64,000 nt of DNA from the NCBI RefSeq assembly GCF_003315035.1, contig NZ_QNRE01000016.1, forward strand, positions 116,618 to 180,617, written 5' to 3'. The translations under genes were made by a program, and so were the position numbers. The notes under the pieces were generated by a model. It did no database searches. It was not told where the DNA came from and worked only from the letters and a program-made list of their open reading frames with translations. This DNA comes from Nocardia puris. GTDB taxonomy: Bacteria > Actinomycetota > Actinomycetes > Mycobacteriales > Mycobacteriaceae. Of the stretch, positions 7,887 through 15,799 are shown one piece after another (position 1 is the first letter of the stretch; the number at the start of each line of letters is the position of its first letter).

Positions 7887-9470
7887 TCAGTGCGCGAAGT
7901 GCCGCGACCCCGTGAGGTACAGCGTGACCCCGGCCTCCTTGGCCAGGTCGATGGTCTCCTGGTCGCGCACCGAACCACCCGGCTGCACGATGGCGCGCAC
8001 ACCGGCCTGGATCAACTGCTGCGGACCGTCCGGGAACGGGAAGAACGCGTCGGAGGCCGCGACCGACCCCTTGGCCCGGTCACCCGCGCGCCGCACGGCC
8101 AGCTGCACCGCGTCCACCCGGTTCACCTGGCCCATGCCGACGCCGACCGACGCGCCGTCGGTGGCCAGCAGGATGGCGTTGGACTTCACGGCGCGGCAGG
8201 CGCGCCACGCGAAGCCGAGATCGGCCAGCGTCGCCGCATCGGCGGGCTCGCCCGCCACCAGCGTCCAGTTCGCCGGATCGTCACCCTCGGCGTCGAGGAT
8301 GTCGCGCTGCTGCAACAGCACGCCACCGCTGATCGGGCGCAGCTCCACCCCGGCCCGCCGCGGCGGCTCGGCGACGAGGATGCGCACGTTCTTCTTGCGC
8401 TGCAACACCTCCACCGCGCCGTCGGCGTAGGACGGCGCGACGATCACCTCGGTGAAGATCTCGGCGACCTGCTCGGCCATCGCGAGGGTCACCTCGCGGT
8501 TGGCCGCGATCACGCCGCCGAACGCGCTCACCGGATCGCAGGCGTGCGCCTTGCGGTGCGCCTCGGCGATATCGGCGCCGATCGCGATACCGCACGGGTT
8601 GGCGTGCTTGATGATCGCGACCGCGGGCGCGTCGTGGTCGAAGGCGGCGCGCCAGGCGGCGTCGGCGTCGGTGTAGTTGTTGTACGACATCTCTTTGCCG
8701 TGCAGTTGCCGCGCCTGCGCCAGGCCCGCGCCGCCCTCGTCGGCGGTGTAGAGCGCCGCCGCCTGGTGCGGGTTCTCGCCGTAGCGCAGCACCGCGGCGC
8801 GCTCCCAGGCGCCGCCCACCCACGCCGGGAACGGGGTCTCGGCGGGCTCGTCGGCCACACCGGGCGCGAGCACACTCGTCATCCAGCTCGCCACCGCGAC
8901 GTCGTAGCTCGCGGTGTGCTGGAAAGCCTTGGCCGCCAACGCCGTCCGCTCGGCAAGGGTGAAGCCGCCCGCGGTCACCGCGGCCAGCACCGATTCGTAG
9001 TCGCCGCTGTCCACGACCACCGCGACCGACGGATGGTTCTTCGCGGCCGCGCGCACCATCGACGGGCCGCCGATATCGATCTGCTCGACGCACTCGTCGG
9101 GGGTCGCGCCACTGGCGACCGTCTGGGTGAACGGGTACAGGTTCACGACCACCAGCTGGAACGCCTCCACGCCCAGCTCGGTCAGCTGGTCGAGATGCTC
9201 CTGCTTGCGGGTGTCGGCCAGGATGCCCGCGTGCACGCGGGGGTGCAGGGTCTTGACCCGGCCGTCCAGGGTCTCCGGGAAACCGGTCAGATCCTCGACC
9301 TTGGTCACCGGGATGCCCGCGTCGGCGATGCGGCCCGCGGTGGAACCGGTCGACACCAGTTCGACGCCCGCCGCGTGCAGCCCGGTCGCGAGCTCCACGA
9401 GCCCGGTCTTGTCGTACACGCTCACCAGCGCCCTGCGGATCGCCTTGCGATCTTGGCTGCGCTCACTCAC
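7887..9470 (-). CDS. purH: bifunctional AICAR transformylase / IMP cyclohydrolase
   Basis: A 527-residue protein of usual length for PurH. It catalyses the last two steps of de novo IMP synthesis. The N-terminal IMP-cyclohydrolase (MGS-like) domain covers about residues 10-200 (ALVSVYDKTGLVELA, STGSTAG, DLTGFPETLDGRVKTLHP). The C-terminal formyltransferase domain carries the KHANPCG motif near residue 270. Its GTG start overlaps the purN TGA by 4 bp (GTGA), so the genes are coupled. The purN-purH order matches other mycolic-acid actinobacteria. Confidence 0.98.
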   Translation of the reverse strand: MSERSQDRKAIRRALVSVYDKTGLVELATGLHAAGVELVSTGSTAGRIADAGIPVTKVEDLTGFPETLDGRVKTLHPRVHAGILADTRKQEHLDQLTELGVEAFQLVVVNLYPFTQTVASGATPDECVEQIDIGGPSMVRAAAKNHPSVAVVVDSGDYESVLAAVTAGGFTLAERTALAAKAFQHTASYDVAVASWMTSVLAPGVADEPAETPFPAWVGGAWERAAVLRYGENPHQAAALYTADEGGAGLAQARQLHGKEMSYNNYTDADAAWRAAFDHDAPAVAIIKHANPCGIAIGADIAEAHRKAHACDPVSAFGGVIAANREVTLAMAEQVAEIFTEVIVAPSYADGAVEVLQRKKNVRILVAEPPRRAGVELRPISGGVLLQQRDILDAEGDDPANWTLVAGEPADAATLADLGFAWRACRAVKSNAILLATDGASVGVGMGQVNRVDAVQLAVRRAGDRAKGSVAASDAFFPFPDGPQQLIQAGVRAIVQPGGSVRDQETIDLAKEAGVTLYLTGSRHFAH

Positions 9471-10099
9471 TGGCGTACCCGCTCATCTGGAATTACTGCC
9501 TTTCGTCCGTCGGAGACAATGCCTCGCGTCGCGACGGCGGCGACGACCTCCGCCAGCAACCGTCGCTCGACAACCTTGATGCGCTCGTGCAGGGTGGCCT
9601 CGTCGTCGCCGGGCAGCACCGCGACCGGCTCCTGCGCCAGGATCGGCCCGGTGTCGATGCCCGCGTCCACCAGATGCACCGTCGAGCCGGTGACTCGCAC
9701 CCCGTAGGCGAGCGCGTCGCGCACGCCGTGCGCGCCGGGGAAGGACGGCAGCAGCGCGGGGTGGGTGTTGATGATCCGGCCGCCGAAGCGCTCCAGGAAG
9801 ACCGGGCCGAGCAGTTTCATGAACCCCGCCGAGACCACCAGGTCGGGCTCGTGCGCGGCGACCGCGTCGGCGAGCGCGACATCCCAGGCCGCGCGGTCGG
9901 GGAAGTCCTTCAGCCGCACCAGGAAGTGCGGGACCCCCGCCGCCTCGGCGTGCTCGATGGCCGCGCAGGTGCGGTCGACGCCGACGGCGACGATCTTCGC
10001 GGGATAGCCGGGCGCGCTCGCCGCCTCCAGCAGGGCGCGCAACAGCGACCCGGTGCCCGAGGCGAGGACGACGACGGTGGCGGGCGCCGCGGCGGGCAC
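9467..10099 (-). CDS. purN: phosphoribosylglycinamide formyltransferase
   Basis: A 210-residue enzyme that formylates GAR with 10-formyl-THF in purine synthesis. The phosphate loop is ASGTGSLL near residue 13, the catalytic Asn-His are in INTHPALLPSFPG (around 110-122), and the catalytic Asp is in the DAGIDTGPI segment. The start is GTG at 10099. It is followed by purH with a 4-bp overlap and preceded by the perM-like gene with a 132-bp gap. Confidence 0.97.
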   Translation of the reverse strand: MPAAAPATVVVLASGTGSLLRALLEAASAPGYPAKIVAVGVDRTCAAIEHAEAAGVPHFLVRLKDFPDRAAWDVALADAVAAHEPDLVVSAGFMKLLGPVFLERFGGRIINTHPALLPSFPGAHGVRDALAYGVRVTGSTVHLVDAGIDTGPILAQEPVAVLPGDDEATLHERIKVVERRLLAEVVAAVATRGIVSDGRKAVIPDERVRQ

Positions 10100-10231
10100 C
10101 CACTGGGCGTGCGGAGACGTCAGCGCTCTACTCCCTGCGTATCGGGTGGCGGGTGGCGGAAACGAAGGCCGCCGACGTCAAAGCCTAGTCGGTGGGGGTG
10201 CGGGCACTTCCGGCCGGTGGTGGCGGCGGCG

Positions 10232-11800
10232 TCAGCGACGGCCGGGGGCGGGGTCGGGCTCCTGATCGGATTCGACCACCTCGGCGTCGACGATGTCGGC
10301 TTCCTGCGCGCGGGGTGGTGACGCGGTGACGGCGGGTTCATCGTCGACCAGTTCGGCGTCGAGGGCGTCGTCCTCGTCGTAGCGGTCGTCGTAGTTGTGG
10401 TGGTCGTCGTCCGCGCGGAGGTCGTCGTCGTAGTGGTCATCGTGCGCGCGGACGTCGTCGTAATCGTCGTCCGCGTAGTGATCGTCGTAGTCGTCGTAGC
10501 CGTAGTGCTCGTCGTCGTACCGGTCTCCGGCGTAGCGATCGTCGTCGTAGTCGCCCGCGCCCATATACGCCGTCCCGGCCGGGACGAGGAACCACCGGGC
10601 ACAGACCAGGCCCACGTACCCCGCGACGGCCAGCCAGCCGACGCACGCCACCGCGAAGATCGGCAGGTGCACGCCCACCCGGCCGAACTCACCCAGCTCG
10701 CCACCGGCCAGTGCGGCGAGCAGCACCAGCACCACGGTCGCGATCCCGGCCGAGGTCAGCGTCGCCCACGGCGCGGTGATGCGGTCGTCGGAGGTGCGGG
10801 CGGCGTCCACACCGCCGAGCACGCCCACCGCCGCGGGAATCACCAGCAGCGCGGCCCACCAGACGGCGGCGGGCCCGGTCGGCACCGCGGCGACCACCGG
10901 CAGCGCGGGCACCGGGCCCCCGACAACGGAGAACAGGCCCACCGACGCGTCACCGAACCCGACCGTCGCGCCCATCAGCACGCCGAGCGAGCCCACCACC
11001 ACGTTCGGCAGGTACGCCAGCGACAACAGCGTCAATCCGATGACGCCCCACGCGTTCCCCGCGCCGTCGTAGGTCTCGCCGATCACCGACCAGTGCGCGA
11101 GCAGCGACACCACCGTCACGGCCGCCGCGCACGCGAGCAGCCGCAGCATCGTGCGCCACGCGCCCACCGCGCCCGCGAGTGCCCAGTCGGGCACCGGCGC
11201 GAGCGCGAGCAGCCGCCCGCGCATGGTGGTCGCGATCCCGGCGCCGGCCGCGAGCAGATGCAGACCGCCGACCCAGGCGAAGGCCACCAGGGTGTTCGGC
11301 GGTTGCAGCGCCACCACCGCCGAGGCGTCCTCGGCCACGGCCGAGCACACCGCCGTCACCACCAGCGGGCCGCCGACCGCCGCGCCGACGACCCAGCCGA
11401 TGTCGGCGCGCGTACTGTCCGCCCGAACCGCGTGGGCGCATTCGCGGAACGCGAGCCACAGCAGCAGCGCGGTGGGCAGCAACGGCAACAGGCCCAGCGT
11501 GGTCTTGCCGATCACCAGCGGAACCTGGTGCGCGGCCAGCCAGCTCGCGGCCATCGCCCCCGACGCGCCCGCCATCCCGCTGCCCGAGGCGAGCAAGGTG
11601 ATCAGCACCAGCGCGATGATCAGCGTCAGCGCGAACGTCGCGGGCCGCGCCGCGACCAGCAGCAGCACCCGCGCGCGCTCCGGGGTGAGCGCGCCGAATC
11701 CCGGTTCGCCCGCCTCGGCCCGCGGTTCGCTACGCACGGCGGGCACCGATCCGGTGCGATTCCCGGTCCAGCGGACGAGAGTGTTCCGGGGTGGGTTCAT
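10232..11800 (-). CDS. DUF6350 multipass membrane protein (PerM-like, cell division associated)
   Basis: A 522-residue protein. About ten hydrophobic segments lie between residues 45 and 410 (ATFALTLIIALVLITLLASG and similar), followed by a striking Asp/Tyr/His-rich C-terminal tail (about 415-500) and an acidic end. Its position upstream of purN-purH matches Rv0955 (PerM) of M. tuberculosis, a membrane protein tied to cell division and persistence. The tail shows repeats such as DDYDDHYADDDYDDV and is unlike the membrane part; it could bind cations or form a disordered cytoplasmic arm. The functional label rests on synteny and topology. Confidence 0.8.
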   Translation of the reverse strand: MNPPRNTLVRWTGNRTGSVPAVRSEPRAEAGEPGFGALTPERARVLLLVAARPATFALTLIIALVLITLLASGSGMAGASGAMAASWLAAHQVPLVIGKTTLGLLPLLPTALLLWLAFRECAHAVRADSTRADIGWVVGAAVGGPLVVTAVCSAVAEDASAVVALQPPNTLVAFAWVGGLHLLAAGAGIATTMRGRLLALAPVPDWALAGAVGAWRTMLRLLACAAAVTVVSLLAHWSVIGETYDGAGNAWGVIGLTLLSLAYLPNVVVGSLGVLMGATVGFGDASVGLFSVVGGPVPALPVVAAVPTGPAAVWWAALLVIPAAVGVLGGVDAARTSDDRITAPWATLTSAGIATVVLVLLAALAGGELGEFGRVGVHLPIFAVACVGWLAVAGYVGLVCARWFLVPAGTAYMGAGDYDDDRYAGDRYDDEHYGYDDYDDHYADDDYDDVRAHDDHYDDDLRADDDHHNYDDRYDEDDALDAELVDDEPAVTASPPRAQEADIVDAEVVESDQEPDPAPGRR

Positions 11801-11848
11801 GGCAACTCAGCGTGGCACCCTTCCCGAGTGACGAGGGGCAGGCGCGCC

Positions 11849-11881
11849 GCGAGCACCCACCCTGGCCGGGTAGGTGCTCGC
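11849..11881 (-). terminator. hairpin downstream of the DUF5336 gene
   Basis: Perfect 9-bp arms GCGAGCACC (11849-11857) and GGTGCTCGC (11873-11881), 18 bp after the stop of the DUF5336 gene on the minus strand and before the perM-like gene. This separates the two transcripts. Confidence 0.55.
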
Positions 11882-11898
11882 GTGGGACCCGCATGGAC

Positions 11899-12948
11899 TT
11901 ACTTGTTGTCCTCCGACGGGCGGAACGCCTGCGTCGCGTCCGAGGCCGGGTCGGCCGGCTTCTCGCCGCCGAACGGCTGGTTCGGCTGGGCCTGCTGGCC
12001 GTAGCCCTGCTGGCCGTAGGACTGCTGCTGACCGGCCTGCGCGCCGCCGAAGTGCTGGGTGGCGGCGTCGGGCTGCTGCGCCGGGGCCGCGCCGTAGGGC
12101 GAAGCCTGCTGCGGCGCACCGTAACCCGCGGGCTGCTGGCCGTAGGACTGCTGCCCGTAGGACTGGCCGGCCTGCTGGCCGTAGGTGGGCTGACTCGGCT
12201 GGCTCTGCTGGCCGTAGGACTGGCCCGGCTGACCGTAGGTCGGCTGGCTGGGCTGGCTCTGCTGGCCGTAGCTCTGCTGCCCGAAGGACTGGCCCGGCTG
12301 CTGACCGAAGGACTGACCCGGCTGGCTCTGCTGGCCGTAGCCGCCCTGGCCGTAACCCTGCTGGCCGAAGCCCTGGCCCTGCTGGCCCGGGTAGCCGCCC
12401 TGCTGCTGCGGCGCGCCGGCCGGCTTCGGGGCGGGCGCGGAGATGATGCCCGCGTCGAACAGCACCGCGACCACCGCGACCGCGGCCTGCACGAGTGCGA
12501 GCACGATCAGCACCCACGCGCCGAACTCGGTCTTGTAACCCTCGGGCAGCGTGAAGGTCTGGAAGAGCAGGGTGAGGAAGCCGGCCACCGAAGCCGCGGC
12601 GGCGGCGCCCTTCCACTCCTGCTTGGGCAGCACGGACAGGCCCGCGAGCAGACCGCCGAGCAGCAGCAGCGCCAGCGCGGGCGGGATCACCACGAAGCCG
12701 TTATTGCTGTCACCGGTGACGGTGATGCCCCCGCTCGACGCCTCCATCACCGCGAACGGCAGGAAACCGAGCAGGAAATTGATCGCGCCGAGCGCGGCGA
12801 CACCGACCACCAGCAAGAACGGCAGGCCCTTGGCATCGGAACCGGAAGCGCTCGCGCCGGTACCACCGCCGGCCGTCGAAGCGGGGCTGGCCGGTGTGGA
12901 GGGCGTCGCGGGTGTGTTGTACCCGGAGCCCCCGGTCGGGTATGACAT
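11899..12948 (-). CDS. DUF5336 membrane protein with Q/G/Y/S-rich tail (Rv0954 / 34-kDa antigen type)
   Basis: A 349-residue protein. The ATG at 12948 has an excellent ribosome site (AGGAG, 8 bp upstream), which decides the start against longer frames. A short Ser/Thr/Gly/Pro N-terminus (1-45) precedes four hydrophobic segments (about 45-195: LPFLLVVGVAALGAINFLLG, FVVIPPALALLLLGGLLAGL, and others). A low-complexity C-terminal half (about 205-349) repeats SYGQQ, QPGQ and SQPTYGQ. Its place between sucD and the perM-like gene matches Rv0954, a cell-wall-associated antigen family. The tail is probably disordered. Confidence 0.88.
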   Translation of the reverse strand: MSYPTGGSGYNTPATPSTPASPASTAGGGTGASASGSDAKGLPFLLVVGVAALGAINFLLGFLPFAVMEASSGGITVTGDSNNGFVVIPPALALLLLGGLLAGLSVLPKQEWKGAAAAASVAGFLTLLFQTFTLPEGYKTEFGAWVLIVLALVQAAVAVVAVLFDAGIISAPAPKPAGAPQQQGGYPGQQGQGFGQQGYGQGGYGQQSQPGQSFGQQPGQSFGQQSYGQQSQPSQPTYGQPGQSYGQQSQPSQPTYGQQAGQSYGQQSYGQQPAGYGAPQQASPYGAAPAQQPDAATQHFGGAQAGQQQSYGQQGYGQQAQPNQPFGGEKPADPASDATQAFRPSEDNK

Positions 12949-13074
12949 GTCGTCGTCTCCTACGTCGAGTCGTTGTACTTCGGCTGGATCGCTCCTGACG
13001 CTACTGCACGAGCCCGCCGAGGTCACCCTCAACGAACTGGGCGTACGGCCACGAGTCGCGCGCGGGCCGCGAAA

Positions 13075-13119
13075 ACCGGTGGCCGCCTTCCGCGATGCGA
13101 GCGGAAGACGGCCACCGGT
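13075..13119 (-). terminator. long hairpin ending the sucC-sucD transcript
   Basis: Outer arms ACCGGTGGCCG (13075-13085) and CGGCCACCGGT (13109-13119) and inner arms CTTCCGC (13087-13093) and GCGGAAG (13101-13107) form an 18-bp stem with one unpaired base on each side and a 7-nt loop. It begins 15 bp after the sucD stop. Confidence 0.75.
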
Positions 13120-13133
13120 GCGCAGCGTGCGGG

Positions 13134-14048
13134 TCAGGCGCTGACGCTCGCCTTCTCCAGGATCTCGCGGGCCAGCGCGGCGGTCTCGGACGGCGTCTTG
13201 CCGACCTTGACGCCCGCGGCCTCGAGCGCGTCCTTCTTCGCCTGGGCGGTGCCCGACGAACCGGAGACGATGGCGCCCGCGTGGCCCATGGTCTTGCCCT
13301 CGGGGGCGGTGAAGCCCGCGACGTAGCCGACCACCGGCTTGGTGACGTTGGCCTTGATGTAGGCCGCGGCCCGCTCCTCGGCGTCGCCGCCGATCTCGCC
13401 GATCATGACGATGAGCTGGGTCTCGGGGTCCTTCTCGAACGCCTCGATGGCGTCGATGTGGGTGGTGCCGATGACCGGGTCGCCGCCGATGCCGATGGAG
13501 GTCGAGAAGCCGAAATCACGCAGCTCGTACATCATCTGGTAGGTCAGCGTGCCGGACTTGGACACCAGGCCGATCGGGCCCTTGCCGGTGATGTTGGCCG
13601 GGGTGATGCCCACCAGCGACTCGCCCGGGGTGATGATGCCGGGGCAGTTCGGGCCGATGATGCGGGTCTTGCTGCCCTTCTCCAGGTTGTAGGCCCACGC
13701 GTAGGCGGTGTCCTGCACCGGGATGCCCTCGGTGATGACCACCAGCAGCGGGATCTCCGCGTCGATGGCCTCGATGATGGCGTCCTTGGCGAACTTCGGC
13801 GGGACGAACGCGATGGACACGTCCGCGCCGGTCTCCTTGATGGCCTCGGCGACGGTGCCGTACACCGGCAGCTCGACGGCGTTGCCCGCCTTGTCGGTGT
13901 GCGCGACGGTGGTGCCCGCCTTGCGCGCGTTCACACCGCCGACGATCTGGGTGCCCGCCTTCAGCATCAGCGCGGTGTGCTTGGTGCCCTCGCCGCCGGT
14001 GATGCCCTGGACGATGACCTTGGAGTCCTTGTTCAGGAAGATAGACAT
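13134..14048 (-). CDS. sucD: succinyl-CoA ligase (ADP-forming) alpha subunit
   Basis: A 304-residue TCA-cycle enzyme subunit that forms the phosphohistidine intermediate. The N-terminal CoA-binding Rossmann fold begins SIFLNKDSKVIVQGITGGEG. The segment GPNCPGIITPGE is typical, and the catalytic histidine lies in GHAGAIVSG near residue 260. It follows sucC by 25 bp, the usual operon order, and a long terminator hairpin follows. Confidence 0.98.
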   Translation of the reverse strand: MSIFLNKDSKVIVQGITGGEGTKHTALMLKAGTQIVGGVNARKAGTTVAHTDKAGNAVELPVYGTVAEAIKETGADVSIAFVPPKFAKDAIIEAIDAEIPLLVVITEGIPVQDTAYAWAYNLEKGSKTRIIGPNCPGIITPGESLVGITPANITGKGPIGLVSKSGTLTYQMMYELRDFGFSTSIGIGGDPVIGTTHIDAIEAFEKDPETQLIVMIGEIGGDAEERAAAYIKANVTKPVVGYVAGFTAPEGKTMGHAGAIVSGSSGTAQAKKDALEAAGVKVGKTPSETAALAREILEKASVSA

Positions 14049-14073
14049 TCTCTTTGTCCTTACTCGGCCGTCG

Positions 14074-15240
14074 TCAGCGGGCGGCAGCCAGTTCGGCGGC
14101 CTTGTCGGCGCCTTCGTCCATTGTCTGCGCCAGCGTCACCAGCGGGTGCGCGGCATCGACGAGGATCTGGCGACCCTCTTCGACCTTGTTGCCGTCCAGG
14201 CGGACGACCAGCGGCTTGTTGGCCTCGGAACCGAGGATCTCCAGCGCCTTCACGATGCCGTTGGCCACGGCGTCGCACGCGGTGATGCCACCGAAGACGT
14301 TCACGAAGACGCTCTTGACCTGCGCGTCGTTCAGGATGACGTCGAGCCCGGCCGCCATCACCTCGGCCGAGGCGCCGCCACCGATGTCGAGGAAGTTGGC
14401 GGGCTTGACGCCGCCGTGGTTCTCCCCGGCGTAGGCGACCACGTCCAGGGTCGACATGACCAGACCGGCGCCGTTGCCGATGATGCCGACCTCGCCGTCG
14501 AGCTTGACGTAGTTGAGGTCGTTCTCCTTGGCCTTGAGCTCCAGCGGGTCGGTCGCGTCCTTGTCGGCGAACTCCGCGTGGTCCGGGTGGCGGAAGTCGG
14601 CGTTCTCGTCCAGGGTGACCTTGCCGTCGAGGGCCAGGATCTCGTCGGAGGGGGTGCGCACCAGCGGGTTGACCTCGACCAGGGTGGCGTCCTCGGCGAC
14701 GAAGACCTCCCACAGCTTCTGGATGGTCACGGCCGCGGCGTCGAGCACCTCGGCGGGCAGGTGGCCCTGCTCGGCGATGGAGCGGGCGAAGGCGAGGTCG
14801 ACGCCTTTGACGGCGTCGACGGGGACCTTGGCCAGCCGGTCCGGCTTGGTCGCGGCCACTTCCTCGATCTCCATGCCGCCCTCGACCGAGCACATGGCCA
14901 GGTAGGTGCGGTTGGCGCGATCGAGCAGGAAGGAGATGTAGTACTCCTCGGCGATGTCCTTGGCCTCGGCGACCAGGATCTTCTTGGTGATGTGGCCCTT
15001 GATGTCCAGGCCGAGAATGTTCGACGCGTGCGTGAACGCGTCCTCCGGGGTGGCGGCGTACTTCACGCCACCGGCCTTGCCGCGGCCGCCGACCTTCACC
15101 TGGGACTTGATCATCACCGGCTTGCCGATTTCCTCGGCGATGGCGCGGGCGTCGTCGGCCGTGTCCGTGACTCGACCCTCGGACGAAGGCACTCCGTGCT
15201 TAACGAAGAGCTCCTTCGCCTGATATTCGAAGAGATCCAT
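14074..15240 (-). CDS. sucC: succinyl-CoA ligase (ADP-forming) beta subunit
   Basis: A 388-residue subunit with an N-terminal ATP-grasp domain (MDLFEYQAKELFVKHGVP start, KSQVKVGGRGKAGG nucleotide region) and a C-terminal ligase domain containing GIIGNGAGLVMSTLD and NVFGGITACD. The ATG at 15240 is chosen over an upstream frame opening at 15273, because MDLFEYQAKELF is the family-conserved N-terminus. It couples succinyl-CoA cleavage to ATP formation together with SucD. Confidence 0.98.
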   Translation of the reverse strand: MDLFEYQAKELFVKHGVPSSEGRVTDTADDARAIAEEIGKPVMIKSQVKVGGRGKAGGVKYAATPEDAFTHASNILGLDIKGHITKKILVAEAKDIAEEYYISFLLDRANRTYLAMCSVEGGMEIEEVAATKPDRLAKVPVDAVKGVDLAFARSIAEQGHLPAEVLDAAAVTIQKLWEVFVAEDATLVEVNPLVRTPSDEILALDGKVTLDENADFRHPDHAEFADKDATDPLELKAKENDLNYVKLDGEVGIIGNGAGLVMSTLDVVAYAGENHGGVKPANFLDIGGGASAEVMAAGLDVILNDAQVKSVFVNVFGGITACDAVANGIVKALEILGSEANKPLVVRLDGNKVEEGRQILVDAAHPLVTLAQTMDEGADKAAELAAAR

Positions 15241-15795
15241 GTACTCACCGTCTCGTCTGCGTTGTGATGACAACGTCTTTGTTGGCGGCCCGACGTCGGA
15301 GCGGGTCGGGTCGGACTCTAACCAGTCACATGGAGGGCCAAACGGCCACGTTCATCGTAAGTGGCGCAGGTCACGACCAGTTACCGAGGTCCCGAAAAAC
15401 CGCTGGCCAAGGCTACTGATGAGTAGGCACGGACGCCGTGCCAGGTAGAACCCGAGAAGGGGCGATCTACTACATTCCGTCGTCGCGAGACCTCACTCGC
15501 GTGCCCCGAAAACAGTGAGTTATTCCGTGGCGTTACCGTGATGAATCTCACATGTTTGGACAGATCGGCCGCAGCGCTTGCGGACCCTGCAATCGTTTCG
15601 TTACCGTCATTGCGGTCGATGTCACAACTAGGTCACGACTCCGTTGTTCCAATGCTGAGGAGGACGGCAAACCTTGACGCACCACAGCGCACCGCAGTTG
15701 GTGAGCCGATCTCGAATCATGCCCGTGACCTCGCCGATATCGCCGCCCTGCCGAGCTCTCGGCGCCTCCACCCGTTTCACGATGTGGCTCCGCCG
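15241..15795. other. 555-bp intergenic region between sucC and the M23 peptidase gene
   Basis: This divergent region must hold the sucC promoter and the promoter of the peptidase gene. The right half is poorer in GC and holds GTTAC/GTCAC repeats (see 15621-15636) and a short possible leader ORF (15674-15799). I looked for the conserved core of a ydaO (c-di-AMP) riboswitch, which often precedes actinobacterial cell-wall hydrolases, and did not find it. Confidence 0.6.
15621..15636 (+). promoter_or_regulatory. direct repeat GTCAC-N6-GTCAC, candidate MtrA box
   Basis: GTCAC occurs at 15621-15625 and again at 15632-15636, an 11-bp period on one face of the helix. A related GTTAC lies at 15600-15604 and another at 15532-15536. 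From family knowledge, MtrA of corynebacteria and mycobacteria binds direct GTAAC/GTCAC-type repeats with this spacing and controls cell-wall hydrolase genes. The M23 gene downstream fits. This is an inference from spacing. Confidence 0.4.
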
Positions 15796-15799
15796 ATGA
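15674..15799 (+). CDS. possible 41-codon leader ORF coupled to the M23 gene
   Basis: A TTG codon at 15674 is preceded by a perfect ribosome site GAGGAGG (15657-15663, 10-nt spacing). The frame runs 41 codons (starting LTHHSAPQLVSR) to a TGA at 15797-15799, which overlaps the ATG of the M23 gene as ATGA. The M23 ATG itself has no ribosome site, so coupling to this leader would explain its translation. The encoded peptide is basic and has no recognisable domain. It could also be an artefact of an upstream in-frame start for the peptidase. Confidence 0.35.
   Translation: MTHHSAPQLVSRSRIMPVTSPISPPCRALGASTRFTMWLRR

Noticed and set aside
7827..9707. A 626-codon open frame on the plus strand across purH
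   Set aside because: Shadow of purH, with no recognisable domain.
15241..15795. ydaO (c-di-AMP) riboswitch upstream of the M23 peptidase
   Set aside because: Expected in some actinobacterial hydrolase leaders, but the conserved core was not found by eye.
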